This document shows, piece by piece, positions 54,053 to 61,804 of a DNA stretch of 61,804 bases (position 1 is its first letter; every line of letters starts with the position of its first letter). The notes under the pieces are model-generated. The model had not been told where the DNA came from. It searched no databases and worked only from the letters and a program-made list of their open reading frames with translations. The stretch is from Colwellia psychrerythraea (lineage in GTDB: Bacteria; Pseudomonadota; Gammaproteobacteria; Enterobacterales; Alteromonadaceae): NCBI GenBank assembly GCA_002163005.1, contig MAAF01000016.1, positions 1 to 61,804 of the forward strand, given 5' to 3'. Both the position numbers and the translations under genes were made by a program.

Positions 54053-55237
54053 TTAATAACGCACTGCTAAATCTTCTACTTGGATATTACCAAATAAGCG
54101 GCCATCTGGTGTTATTGCCGTTGCTGTTTGTCTAGATAGCTTAGTTACTTTCACTTTGTAAGGGCTTAAGTTAAAGCCAGCGTAAGATTTTCCTGAATTA
54201 TCTGTAAAATGATTAAGGTGCAGCAAGCTAAATTCATCACCTATTTTTAAACCATGATCTCTGCCTATATTGATCGTAACTTGGTTCCCTGCCACTTTAA
54301 TAATTTTTCCGCGGCTTGGCTCACACATAATATTTTCATCGATATCTTTAATCACTTTATCGATAATATTCTCGATCATTACGCCATATTCACTTTGCCA
54401 AAAAGCATTACCATCAACGTCAACCTTTATGCGTTTTGTAAACGTCCATGGGGCAGTATTTTGATAACCTTGTTGCCACACTAATTCGCCGTTGAGACCA
54501 TTATATAAATAGAAAGTAATAGCAAAATTTCTTGGGTATACACCTTGTTGCCAAAACAACCAACTATTAGTGGCTTGTTTATCGAATGAAACATTGGTGA
54601 TTTCACTGAACATTACATACTGACTATTAGTACTATCACTCAATGATTGAGTTAATTGAGATATTTCATCACTTGCTAAACTGTTATTAAGGCGTGAAAA
54701 TTCAGTTTTATTATTGAGTATGCTACTGGTTTTAGTAAAGGTACTTTGCTGGTTAAGTTGTATAGCGAGTTTACCCATAACCGCCTTATCAATTAGGTAA
54801 ATTTCACCTATATTAGCTTGTTCTCTTTGTAACAACTGACTGCGAGTAATTAATAATGATTTTTTAAAATTTACTGCGAAACACTTTTTCTCTTGCGGAA
54901 ATATATCAGCGCGAATTGTCACTGTAATTAGGTTATCGCTGTGTACTTCATCAACTAATTCAATAGAGTTGACACTGCCACTTGCTCTTATACTTATTTG
55001 ATCCTGTGTCAGTAAGCCGTTTACTACTTGCTGAACACTCGAAACACTAGCACCTGATACCAGCAGCGCTTTTTTAAGCGCATTTTCCATCGCTTTGGTA
55101 CGTGCAATTTCAACATTTGTATTATTGGTACGCGCATGACCCTGGGTCTCATACCATTGACTACTCGCGGAAAAACTGCATAAAAAGTTGGTGATGAAAA
55201 CTAATGATGTGATGAATTTATACATAAGACTGATCAT
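54053..55237 (-). CDS. flgT: Flagellar assembly protein FlgT
   Basis: 394 residues; signal peptide about 1-27 ending FSASS. Contains the three FlgT parts: N-terminal WYETQGHARTNNTNVEIARTKAMENALKKALLVSGASVSSVQQV, a middle domain with YVMFSEITNVSF, and a C-terminal SH3-like domain with GKIIKVAGNQVTINIGRDHGLKIGDEFSLLH. FlgT forms the H ring around the sheathed flagellar basal body of Vibrio-type bacteria and recruits MotX/MotY. The start at 55237 has AGGA only 2 nt upstream; an ATG at 55225 is an alternative. Divergent from flgO. Confidence 0.92.
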   Translation of the reverse strand: MISLMYKFITSLVFITNFLCSFSASSQWYETQGHARTNNTNVEIARTKAMENALKKALLVSGASVSSVQQVVNGLLTQDQISIRASGSVNSIELVDEVHSDNLITVTIRADIFPQEKKCFAVNFKKSLLITRSQLLQREQANIGEIYLIDKAVMGKLAIQLNQQSTFTKTSSILNNKTEFSRLNNSLASDEISQLTQSLSDSTNSQYVMFSEITNVSFDKQATNSWLFWQQGVYPRNFAITFYLYNGLNGELVWQQGYQNTAPWTFTKRIKVDVDGNAFWQSEYGVMIENIIDKVIKDIDENIMCEPSRGKIIKVAGNQVTINIGRDHGLKIGDEFSLLHLNHFTDNSGKSYAGFNLSPYKVKVTKLSRQTATAITPDGRLFGNIQVEDLAVRY

Positions 55238-55390
55238 TTTCCTAACTTGGTTTTAGTCATATCATTTGTTCGATAAGAAGGACTAAAACTGATGAATACG
55301 GGCGATAATGGTGATTAATATTTTAATAATTATCTGGATGCATATTTCATGCCTCATCACATTGTAGTGGATTTACTTTAGTGGTGATTA

Positions 55391-55407
55391 TTGGCTTAAA
55401 ATGTGCA
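55391..55407 (+). promoter_or_regulatory. Sigma-54-like promoter of flgOP
   Basis: TTGGCTTAAAATGTGCA keeps the invariant GG and GC at the correct 12-bp spacing of -24/-12 promoters (consensus TTGGCACGNNNNTTGCW). It lies about 83 bp before flgO. FlrC/FleQ-type control would be expected. Confidence 0.5.
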
Positions 55408-55489
55408 TCACTGTGTGTATACGTATATGAATGTTTAAATTAACATACTGCGACTATAAACATAGTACTTAGTTTTAAAGGGGAATATC

Positions 55490-56134
55490 ATGAAAAAATG
55501 GCTTATACCATTGATTCTGCCAGCTTTGCTCTCGTGTGAGTCCACACCTGATGAGGGGTTTTATCAAACAACTCATATTGAAAAAGGTGAAATTGATAGT
55601 TATGAATTACCACGGCATGCCATTAATGACGTAGTAAAAGGGCTAGCTTATCAAATGTTGACAAGCAGTAGTTTTGTTAATGCAAAAACCCCGGTAGCTG
55701 TAGCTTCTTTTGTCGATCTTAAAAATCTTGAAACAACTAATTGGCTTGGCAATCAGCTTGCAGAAAGCTTCGTGCATGAGCTACAGCGTCACGGTTTAGT
55801 CGTAATTGATTATAAAACGACAGGGCATATTCGTGTCACTAAAAAAGGTGATTATGTCTTTAGTAGAGACTGGCAGGAGTTACCCGAACGTCAGATAATT
55901 GACTATGTAGTATCTGGCACTATGCTTGAGCAGGAAAATGGGGTTTTAGTTAATGCCCGTATGATAGGTATTCAATCAAAAGTTGTTGTTGCTACCGCTC
56001 AGTCATTTATCCCTACTTGGGTTTTGGGTGATGAAATGAGCCATAGTGAAAAAGTGAAAATGAAAGACGGTATGATTATTCGTGATAATACTATGTTGCA
56101 TAACGATGAACGCGCTGTGATTATACAAAACTAG
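55490..56134 (+). CDS. flgO: Flagellar outer-membrane lipoprotein FlgO
   Basis: 214 residues with lipobox LLSC (Cys16). FlgO domain: VVKGLAYQMLTSSSFVNAKTPVAVASFVDLKNL and NWLGNQLAESFVHELQRHGLVVIDYKTTGHI, ending with DNTMLHNDERAVIIQN. FlgO and FlgP are Vibrio-type outer-membrane proteins required for stable flagella and motility. Strong ribosome binding site (AAAGGGGA). flgP follows after 91 bp. Confidence 0.93.
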   Translation: MKKWLIPLILPALLSCESTPDEGFYQTTHIEKGEIDSYELPRHAINDVVKGLAYQMLTSSSFVNAKTPVAVASFVDLKNLETTNWLGNQLAESFVHELQRHGLVVIDYKTTGHIRVTKKGDYVFSRDWQELPERQIIDYVVSGTMLEQENGVLVNARMIGIQSKVVVATAQSFIPTWVLGDEMSHSEKVKMKDGMIIRDNTMLHNDERAVIIQN

Positions 56135-56225
56135 TATCACTTCTCTATTTCATATTTCAATTATTTACCAATAAGAGTGACAACATAATGCTATTTTATC
56201 AGCGATTATTATCAAAGGAGTATCT

Positions 56226-56693
56226 ATGATTAAATCATTAACTAGGTTCATCTTTATTTTGAGCGCGCTTATTTTGACCAGTGCATGCTCCCTAGTTTAC
56301 GATAAGCATGTGCAGTGGCAAACGGTAAAACCTGAGGTTTTTCCTGTGCTTTACGCCACAGGGTTTGCCCCCATCAGTATGCAAAAATCAACCCATGAAA
56401 CTCAGCGGATGCTGATGGCCATTAAAGCGTCAAAAATTGCCGCTTATGCGGAGCTAGCTGAACAAGTATACGGCCAACAAGTTTCAGGAAAAGTTACTAT
56501 GGCAGATTTACTTATTGAAGATCAGCAACTAACTGCTTCAATACAAGGTATTATTCGCGGCGCTAAAGTTGTTAAAAGTTATCCTGTTGGTGACGTTTAT
56601 ACCACTGAGTTAGAGTTAAACTTTGAAGATGTATATAATATTTATCAAGCAAACCAGCACAGAAAAGAAATTAAAGAAGTAACTCACTTCTAA
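56226..56693 (+). CDS. flgP: Flagellar outer-membrane lipoprotein FlgP
   Basis: 155 residues, lipobox TSAC (Cys21), then the LPP20/FlgP pattern VLYATGFAPISMQKSTHETQRMLMAIKASKIAAYAELAEQVYG and a C-terminal NFEDVYNIYQ. FlgP forms part of the outer-membrane disk or sheath-associated structure of polar flagella. AAAGGAG 5-6 nt upstream. Terminator follows at 56719. Confidence 0.93.
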   Translation: MIKSLTRFIFILSALILTSACSLVYDKHVQWQTVKPEVFPVLYATGFAPISMQKSTHETQRMLMAIKASKIAAYAELAEQVYGQQVSGKVTMADLLIEDQQLTASIQGIIRGAKVVKSYPVGDVYTTELELNFEDVYNIYQANQHRKEIKEVTHF

Positions 56694-56718
56694 TTTAAGC
56701 TGTGCAATAAAGGATACT

Positions 56719-56756
56719 AAAAAGGCGTTAATCCATAGGATTAACGCCTTTTCTTT
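56719..56756. terminator. Bidirectional terminator
   Basis: AAAAAGGCGTTAATCC, loop ata, complement GGATTAACGCCTTTTC then T-run. It lies between convergent flgP and flgN. Confidence 0.92.
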
Positions 56757-56789
56757 TTTTGGTTAGCAATCAGGAGTCGATAATTAGCG

Positions 56790-57236
56790 TTAGGCTTTTA
56801 GTCCTAGGCTAGAGAGTCCTGCGCTCTTTTTACCTTTCTTGTCATAGGTAATTGCGTTCTTATTATGATTTTCTAATAAGCTGGTTTTCATGCGTTCTAC
56901 CGCAAGTTGAGACTGTTGAATAATTTGACCATTGACTATGTTTTGCTGTTGGCAATGAGTTAATAGCTCGGTTATTTCAGCAAGTTCTTGCGTTAACTTT
57001 CCCGCCGCTTTATCTTGAGCAAAATGCTGATTTTGACCTATTGTTTGGTCGAGCTGTTGAATTGCTACTAATAACGTATTTTTTTCTTGGCTGATGGCTA
57101 GCAGCGCTTGAGGATCATGCTGCTGTAAAATATGCTTTTCGTTAGCAATGATCTGGGCAAGTGCGGTTAACTGCTGATGTTGCTGTACAAGCAGTTCATT
57201 GGAGGTTAATCCTTGAGAATCTGGCCCTGAGGACAT
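56790..57236 (-). CDS. flgN: Flagellar chaperone FlgN
   Basis: 148 residues, mostly alpha-helical and Gln-rich (LVQQHQQLTALAQIIANEKHILQQHDPQALLAISQEK), with the FlgN layout including LLVAIQQLD and the conserved N-G-x-I region (IVNGQIIQQSQLAVERM). Chaperone for the hook-filament junction proteins FlgK and FlgL before export. Cotranscribed after flgM (48 bp gap) on the minus strand. Confidence 0.9.
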   Translation of the reverse strand: MSSGPDSQGLTSNELLVQQHQQLTALAQIIANEKHILQQHDPQALLAISQEKNTLLVAIQQLDQTIGQNQHFAQDKAAGKLTQELAEITELLTHCQQQNIVNGQIIQQSQLAVERMKTSLLENHNKNAITYDKKGKKSAGLSSLGLKA

Positions 57237-57284
57237 AAAGTTTGCCTTTGATTTTACTATAAATGATGTATTTACAGTCTATCG

Positions 57285-57593
57285 TTAAACAAGCTTAAAT
57301 TCAAAGTTAGCAATACTAGCGGCTAATTTTTCTGGATTAATTTTATAGTCACCAGCGCTAATGGCTTTTTTCAGCTCATCAATCTTCTTTTGATTAATCA
57401 CGGGCGCATCCACCGCTTTTTTTTGTAATTCATTAAGCTGCTTTGCTTGCGGAGTAATCGATACAGAATCTTGTCCTGAACTTTTTACTTGAGCATTGCT
57501 CGATGCCGTTTGCGCAGAATGCTGCTTTACTTTATTTTGTTGGGCTTGCTGAACTTGATTGTTAGTATTCAAGTTGTTGATATTTATAGCCAT
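57285..57593 (-). CDS. flgM: Anti-sigma-28 factor FlgM
   Basis: 102 residues from the ATG at 57593 (AAAGGA 7 nt upstream); an upstream frame to 57611 is less likely. N-terminal Asn/Gln-rich unfolded part and C-terminal sigma-binding region VSITPQAKQLNELQKKAVDAPVINQKKIDELKKAISAG and INPEKLAASIANFE. Binds and holds FliA until hook completion, then is exported. Upstream is a match to a FliA promoter, so FlgM is under the sigma factor it inhibits. Confidence 0.94.
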   Translation of the reverse strand: MAININNLNTNNQVQQAQQNKVKQHSAQTASSNAQVKSSGQDSVSITPQAKQLNELQKKAVDAPVINQKKIDELKKAISAGDYKINPEKLAASIANFEFKLV

Positions 57594-57645
57594 AATTTCA
57601 TCCTTTAACAATGAAATGATATTTCAAAAGAGTTCTATTATCTCG

Positions 57646-57672
57646 TTATCGGCCATAGGCGTAATAACTTTA
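57646..57672 (-). promoter_or_regulatory. Sigma-28 (FliA) promoter of flgMN
   Basis: On the minus strand TAAAGTTA (57672-57665), an 11-bp spacer, then GCCGATAA (57653-57646). This matches the enterobacterial FliA consensus TAAAGTTT-N11-GCCGATAA at 15 of 16 positions. About 53 bp before the flgM start. Confidence 0.9.
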
Positions 57673-57754
57673 GTTAAAAATAGATTAAATTATAAATAAT
57701 ATCTTGAGTAAGTTAACAACGACATTCTTTGTTAACTCTATTGGTATATCTTGA

Positions 57755-58447
57755 TTATAGATTAATTATGACTTGGTTCATACCTTTGACGCGAGGGGTG
57801 ATTATTTTCTTTGACCGAGTATTCTTGACTCGTATTTGTTCATTAATATTACCCGAACTTAACGCGACTCCCTGGGTTTTGATGCTAAAGCTATCGGATG
57901 AAACAATAATGGTCACCATATCACCTTTACAAATTAAACAGATACTTTTCTTACTAATGGCTCTACCTTTAGCAATCCGCCTTTTCGCTTTTGCGCCAAA
58001 AACTATATTTGTATCAGTTAGTTTGTTACCACGAATTTTATTAATGGCTATGAAGGCTAGCTGAACATTACTTTCGTCAAGTTTGTCTCCTTTACTAATT
58101 GTACTTTTTGCTATTAAAACCGCTTTAGTTATTTCTACTTTTGCCGATAAATATATTTTCCACTGTATTGATTCATCACAACTAATTTTAACATTTACAT
58201 TTATAGCGCCATTTTTTTCAGGTATATTTGCAGTTAAGGGAATTTTACAGGGCTTAATCGTAATTCTGGGATCTAGATGAGCAACTGAAATGCGCACCTT
58301 TTCTTCCTCCGTTGAAGGAAATTGCTCTGTTAAATAATTTTTTGCAAATTGCTCAATAAAAGCACTGTCTAGCTCAGTTGCAGCAGTAGTTGTTTGCTTA
58401 ATAAGCAATAAGAATAAAAAAGTTAAAAAAAGTTTGGTATGGCGCAT
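57755..58447 (-). CDS. flgA: Flagellar P-ring assembly protein FlgA
   Basis: 230 residues, signal peptide 1-22 (LFLTFLFLLLIKQTTTA). Periplasmic chaperone for FlgI polymerisation into the P ring. Contains an SAF-type domain: VLIAKSTISKGDKLDESNVQLAFIAIN, AKRRIAKGRAISKKSICLICKGDMVTIIVSS and the end RVKNTRSKKIITPRVKG. Weak ribosome binding site. Divergent from cheV, 162 bp upstream of flgM. Confidence 0.92.
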   Translation of the reverse strand: MRHTKLFLTFLFLLLIKQTTTAATELDSAFIEQFAKNYLTEQFPSTEEEKVRISVAHLDPRITIKPCKIPLTANIPEKNGAINVNVKISCDESIQWKIYLSAKVEITKAVLIAKSTISKGDKLDESNVQLAFIAINKIRGNKLTDTNIVFGAKAKRRIAKGRAISKKSICLICKGDMVTIIVSSDSFSIKTQGVALSSGNINEQIRVKNTRSKKIITPRVKGMNQVIINL

Positions 58448-58654
58448 ATATTTTGTTATCTATCGTTAAGTAAATGCAAATAGTCGTCTATGCTTAACCT
58501 GGGTCAGCAGTGTGAAATAAGGTTCTATCATACGTCAAGTTTCAGACGCTTAGTGTGATTATCAACTCGATATATTAAATACAATTCAAGAACTGTGCCT
58601 TATGTGTTTATTAGATTAAACATTATAATTGCTACAGTCTTACATGAGGTTCAT

Positions 58655-59584
58655 ATGGCAGGCATACTCGATTCAGTAAACCAGCGTACTCAACTTGTTG
58701 GTGAAAACAGGTTGGAATTGTTACTTTTTAAGCTTAATGGAAGACAGCGATTTGGTATTAATGTTTTTAAAGTACGTGAAGTTATGCCATGTCCGCGGTT
58801 AACTCTGTTACCTAAGCAAGATAGCTTTATAAAAGGGGTTGCTCATATCCGGGGGCAAACCATTTCAGTTATTGATTTAAGTTTGTCAACGGGCGGGCGG
58901 GCAATTGAGCAAACCGCGGAAAGCTATATTATTATTGCCGAATATAATCGCAGTGTGCAGGGTTTTCTTGTTGCCGGTGTTGAACGAATCGTAACGCTAA
59001 GTTGGGCAGACGTCATGCCACCACCAGAAGGTGCAGGTAAATCTAGTTACTTAACTGCGGTGACTGAAATAGATGGTCAGATGGTTTCAATATTAGATGT
59101 TGAGAAAATTTTAAATGAAATTAGCCCCGTTTCCACTGAAGTAAGTGAAGAAATCATTGATGTTTCTATCGGTGAAAGCTTGGGTGATAAGCTGGTGATG
59201 ATTGCAGATGACTCAACAGTAGCAAGAAATCAAGTAAGAAGAGCACTAGAGCCGTTAGGCATTAATATGGTTTTAGCTAAAAATGGCCGTGATGCTTTGG
59301 ATCAATTATTAGCGATTGAAGCGACTTGTGAAAATAGCATCACTGAAAAAGTGGCGTTGATGATTTCTGATATCGAAATGCCGGTAATGGATGGCTATAC
59401 TTTAACTGCAGAGGTAAAAGGTAATGATCGCATGTCGAAAATGCCCATTATTTTACATACTTCATTAAGTGGTGTATTTAATAATGCTATGGTTGAAAAA
59501 GTTGGTGCAGAAGATTTTATTCCTAAATTTCATCCTGATGAGCTAGCAACAGCTGTGAAAAAATGGTTGGAAATAGAAGATTAA
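58655..59584 (+). CDS. cheV: Chemotaxis coupling protein CheV
   Basis: 309 residues from the ATG at 58655, with GAGG 5 nt upstream; the longer frame from 58595 is not supported. CheW-like domain (about 14-155: GINVFKVREVMPCPRLTLLP, GVAHIRGQTISVIDL) plus a receiver domain (about 178-305) with D185, D186, phosphoacceptor D239 in LMISDIEMPVMDG, and Thr in ILHTS. Couples chemoreceptors to CheA and tunes adaptation. Typical place next to cheR and the flgB operon. Confidence 0.95.
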   Translation: MAGILDSVNQRTQLVGENRLELLLFKLNGRQRFGINVFKVREVMPCPRLTLLPKQDSFIKGVAHIRGQTISVIDLSLSTGGRAIEQTAESYIIIAEYNRSVQGFLVAGVERIVTLSWADVMPPPEGAGKSSYLTAVTEIDGQMVSILDVEKILNEISPVSTEVSEEIIDVSIGESLGDKLVMIADDSTVARNQVRRALEPLGINMVLAKNGRDALDQLLAIEATCENSITEKVALMISDIEMPVMDGYTLTAEVKGNDRMSKMPIILHTSLSGVFNNAMVEKVGAEDFIPKFHPDELATAVKKWLEIED

Positions 59585-59591
59585 CTCTGAC

Positions 59592-59906
59592 TATACCCGC
59601 TCCACTTGAAGATGCTCGTTTCAGGAAGTCTGAGCGATTCATAATTAAGGCACATTTTTTTATTAAGGGTTATTCCCTTAAAAAGAAATGTAACGCAGAG
59701 TATGATTTGCCCAGCCTTCTCCAAGGGACTGGTTTAGAAACGCTTTATGCTGCGTTATTGATTTCGACAAGGACGCTACATGGATGTAGCTTCTTAGAGA
59801 ATGCAGGAGCTTATTCTCCTGAACAACCATTCTCTTCAATTAATGCCTTGCCTAAAGGCGTTTCTAATTCCAGCTGAATCATGCATATTCAAGTGGAACG
59901 GGTATA
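59592..59906. repeat. MITE-like element, family A
   Basis: About 315 bp bounded by inverted repeats: left TATACCCGCTCCACTTGAAG (59592 on), then ATGCTCGTTTCAG; right the complement of TATACCCGTTCCACTTGAAT, ending 59906. A TA at each end fits a TA target duplication, as in Tc1/IS630-type MITEs. The interior has GAAACGCTTTATGCTGCG and GATTTCGACAAGG, blocks also seen at 1610-1733, but no real gene; the open frame 59563-59877 crosses it by chance. Lies between cheV and cheR. Confidence 0.82.
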
Positions 59907-59935
59907 TAGCTAAATAGTCGTTATCGAAAGTTAAC

Positions 59936-59960
59936 GACGACCTCCAATTTATGGAGGGTT
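59936..59960 (+). other. Small hairpin before cheR
   Basis: CCTCCA-attta-TGGAGG about 35 bp before cheR. Possibly a translational control element or a weak terminator after the repeat. Confidence 0.35.
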
Positions 59961-59991
59961 TAGGAAAATACGAAATAAGTAGGAAGCAATA

Positions 59992-60822
59992 GTGTCAGCA
60001 AGAGAACTTGATGAAAAAAGTTATAATCAATTTAGAACCTTCTTAGAGCAGCAATGTGGCATAGTACTCGGTGAAAATAAGCAGTATTTAGTTAAAAGCC
60101 GATTAGCGCCACTGATGGCTAAATTTAACCTCAGTTCATTGACTGAATTAGTTAATCGTACGCTAACTCCTGTTGAGCGGCAAATGCGTGCCGCCGTTAT
60201 AGATGCTATGACCACCAATGAAACCTTATGGTTTCGTGATGACTACCCTTTTAAATTACTTCAAAGTAAGTTGCTACCTAATTTTTCTGATCGTAAAACG
60301 CCGGTTAAAATTTGGTCTGCGGCAAGCTCTTCTGGTCAAGAACCATACTCTATTGCTATGTCAGTGCTGGAATATCAACAAAAGAATCCAGGTGCATTTC
60401 CACGTGGCGTACAAGTCATTGGTACTGATATATCAACGACTATGCTAGAGCATTGCAAATATGGTCACTATGACAGTCTAGCGCTTGCTCGAGGCTTATC
60501 TGCTGAGCGAAAACAACGCTTCTTTGAACCGGGTGATAACGGTATGTTGAAGATAAAAGATGAAGTAAAGAAAATGGTGAGCTTTAGACCGCTTAATTTA
60601 CTCAATAGCTATAGCCTTATGGGTCGTTTTGATATTGTATTTTGTCGTAATGTATTAATTTACTTCTCGCCAAAAATAAAAGCACAAATCATTAGTCAAA
60701 TTCATGGCGTGTTGAATAACGATGGCTATTTATTTCTCGGTGCTTCAGAGTCCTTGTCAGGGATAAACCAAGACTTTACCATGCTACGCTGCAATCCTGG
60801 TATCGTTTATCAGAAAAAATAA
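59992..60822 (+). CDS. cheR: Chemotaxis protein methyltransferase CheR
   Basis: 276 residues. N-terminal all-alpha CheR domain (FRTFLEQQCGIVLGENKQYLVKSRL) and SAM-dependent methyltransferase domain: AMTTNETLWFRDDYPF, VKIWSAASSSGQEPYSIAM (SAM-binding), VIGTDISTTMLEHCKYGHY, and DIVFCRNVLIYFS. Methylates chemoreceptor glutamates. GTG start at 59992, with TAGGAAG 6 nt upstream. Together with cheV it precedes flgB, the usual layout of polar-flagellate gammaproteobacteria. Confidence 0.95.
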   Translation: MSARELDEKSYNQFRTFLEQQCGIVLGENKQYLVKSRLAPLMAKFNLSSLTELVNRTLTPVERQMRAAVIDAMTTNETLWFRDDYPFKLLQSKLLPNFSDRKTPVKIWSAASSSGQEPYSIAMSVLEYQQKNPGAFPRGVQVIGTDISTTMLEHCKYGHYDSLALARGLSAERKQRFFEPGDNGMLKIKDEVKKMVSFRPLNLLNSYSLMGRFDIVFCRNVLIYFSPKIKAQIISQIHGVLNNDGYLFLGASESLSGINQDFTMLRCNPGIVYQKK

Positions 60823-60919
60823 CTCAGTTAAAACTCCTCGCTAACAGCCATTATTCCTAGCTGTTAGCCCTATCATTCACTTCCCTTTCCTCCCTTTTTA
60901 TTCTCTATTGATTTACTCA

Positions 60920-60936
60920 TTGGCACAAATTTTGTA
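60920..60936 (+). promoter_or_regulatory. Sigma-54 promoter of the flgBC operon
   Basis: TTGGCAC, AAATT spacer, TTGTA matches TTGGCACN5TTGCA except C to T at the -12 GC. About 38 bp before the flgB start. RpoN control of the basal-body operon is usual in Vibrio and Shewanella. Confidence 0.75.
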
Positions 60937-60973
60937 TTCCTTTTAGCTAATCGTTAATCATTGTGAGGCTAAT

Positions 60974-61372
60974 ATGGCTATAGGTTTTGATAAAGGCTTT
61001 CAACTGCATACACAGGGCATGCTTATCCGCTCTCAACGTGCAGAGGTTATTGCCAGTAATATTGCCAATGCAGATACCCCAGGCTACAAAGCTAAAGGGC
61101 TAGACTTTAATCAAGCACTAGCACAAGCGGCAAATAAGCAGAAAATGGGCATGTCTCGCACTAATGATAAACACTTTGATGTACGAACAGAGTTAAATAA
61201 TTCCGTCGATTATCGTGTGCCTAATAACCCTGACACAGGTGACGGTAATACGGTTGACGTACAAGTGGAACGAAACTTGTATTTAAAAAACTCAATGGAA
61301 TATCAAGCAAGCATTCAGTTTCTTAATGGCAAAATTAAAGCCATGAAGAAAGTGATCAGCGGAGGTCAATAA
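60974..61372 (+). CDS. flgB: Flagellar basal-body rod protein FlgB
   Basis: 132 residues. Proximal rod protein. Typical: RSQRAEVIASNIANADTPGYKAKGLDF (21-47) near the N-terminus and VQVERNLYLKNSMEYQASIQFLNGKIKAMKKVISG at the C-terminus, both rod-type helical pairs. GTGAGG upstream. First gene of the operon with flgC. Confidence 0.95.
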   Translation: MAIGFDKGFQLHTQGMLIRSQRAEVIASNIANADTPGYKAKGLDFNQALAQAANKQKMGMSRTNDKHFDVRTELNNSVDYRVPNNPDTGDGNTVDVQVERNLYLKNSMEYQASIQFLNGKIKAMKKVISGGQ

Positions 61373-61374
61373 TT

Positions 61375-61804
61375 ATGAGTCTTTTTAACGTATTTGATAT
61401 TACTGGTAGTGGTATGAGCGCACAATCAGTCCGCCTAAATACTACCGCGAGTAATATTGCCAACGCTGATAGTGTTAGTAGCAGTGCCGATAAAACTTAC
61501 CGTGCCAGGCATCCTGTTTTTGCCGCTGCCATGCAAGAAGCTGCCGCAGGGCAGGGGAAAAGTGATGGTAGTGGGGTTGGTGTTGATGTCTTAGGTATTG
61601 TTGAAAGTGATAAACCATTGAATGTGGAATATGCACCGAGTCACCCTATGGCCGATAAAGACGGCTATATCTACAAGCCGAATGTCAATGTTATTGAAGA
61701 AATGACCAACATGATCTCAGCGTCACGTTCATATCAAACAAATGTGCAGTTGGCTGAATCAGCCAAGAATATGTTGAATAAAACATTACAGTTAGGGCAA
61801 AGAT
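61375..61804 (+). CDS. flgC: Flagellar basal-body rod protein FlgC (3' end cut off)
   Basis: Starts 2 bases after flgB with GGAGG 9 nt upstream. 143 codons are visible and no stop is reached, but the family is normally 134-143 residues and the last residues (MLNKTLQLGQ) are the usual C-terminus, so only the stop codon or a few codons lie beyond the window. Shows FDITGSGMSAQSVRLNTTASNIANADS at the start and KPNVNVIEEMTNMISASRSYQTNVQ near the end. Confidence 0.95.
   Translation, partial: MSLFNVFDITGSGMSAQSVRLNTTASNIANADSVSSSADKTYRARHPVFAAAMQEAAAGQGKSDGSGVGVDVLGIVESDKPLNVEYAPSHPMADKDGYIYKPNVNVIEEMTNMISASRSYQTNVQLAESAKNMLNKTLQLGQR

Noticed and set aside
59563..59877. Open frame of 104 residues overlapping the end of cheV
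   Set aside because: It spans the family A repeat, has no ribosome binding site, and its sequence is explained by the repeat.
1..61804. CRISPR arrays, tRNA or rRNA genes, prophage or integrative elements
   Set aside because: No regularly spaced repeats, tRNA-like folds, rRNA segments, integrases or phage structural genes were seen.

Overview
The window looks like chromosome from a marine, probably cold-adapted gammaproteobacterium of the order Alteromonadales, most likely Colwellia or a close relative. This is inferred from the AT-rich base composition, the Vibrio/Alteromonadales-type flagellar genes (flgT, flgO, flgP next to flgNMA, cheV, cheR, flgBC), a DUF2956 protein, EfpL, and many secreted peptidases. 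No rRNA, tRNA, CRISPR array, prophage or intact insertion sequence was seen. Small inverted-repeat (MITE-like) elements are scattered through the intergenic gaps.

Layout. 1-2.6 kb: a partial gene, a formylglycine-generating-enzyme-fold protein and a small membrane protein. 2.9-9.6 kb: a terminal oxidase operon (subunit II with two fused cytochrome c domains, subunit I, two different subunits III, subunit IV, heme O synthase, SCO copper chaperone), resembling the alternative coxMNOP oxidase of Bradyrhizobium. 9.8-22.2 kb: mostly housekeeping genes (fumC, DCC thiol oxidoreductase, ppa, an RsuA/RluE pseudouridine synthase, creA, an S9 peptidase, a chemoreceptor, an M13 peptidase, a PAP2 phosphatase, DUF2956). 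22.3-26.2 kb: a HupE-like / peptidyl-prolyl isomerase / DUF3604 operon. 26.5 kb: a hemerythrin-PAS protein.

27.6-49.8 kb: a large catabolic region. Its core (27.6-38.2 kb) encodes both bacterial routes for collagen-type hydroxyprolines. trans-4-hydroxy-L-proline is handled by an epimerase, a DadA-like D-hydroxyproline dehydrogenase, a DapA-family deaminase and 2-oxoglutarate semialdehyde dehydrogenase, ending in 2-oxoglutarate. trans-3-hydroxy-L-proline is handled by a Cys-to-Thr racemase-fold dehydratase and an ornithine-cyclodeaminase-family reductase, ending in proline. A POT-like peptide transporter and an M24 Xaa-Pro peptidase lie within it, suggesting peptides as the natural input. Next come a frameshifted periplasmic binding protein, a two-component system divergent from a TRAP transporter (dctP, dctQ, dctM), a DcaP-like porin, an M24 peptidase broken by an 11-bp tandem duplication, and a DAO-family oxidase. 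The same palindrome (core TTGTATACAA) lies upstream of the hydroxyproline genes, the broken M24 gene and the distant S9 peptidase, suggesting one GntR-type regulon; the regulator is not in the window.

50-54 kb: PNPOx-like protein, LpxR-like protein, a 53-residue small protein, efpL and an M14 peptidase. 54-61.8 kb: flagellar and chemotaxis genes, with a sigma-28 promoter match before flgMN and sigma-54-like promoters before flgO and flgB; flgC runs off the right edge.

Start codons were re-chosen by ribosome binding site and signal peptide where the longest reading frame looked too long. Functions come from motif recognition only; no database search was possible.
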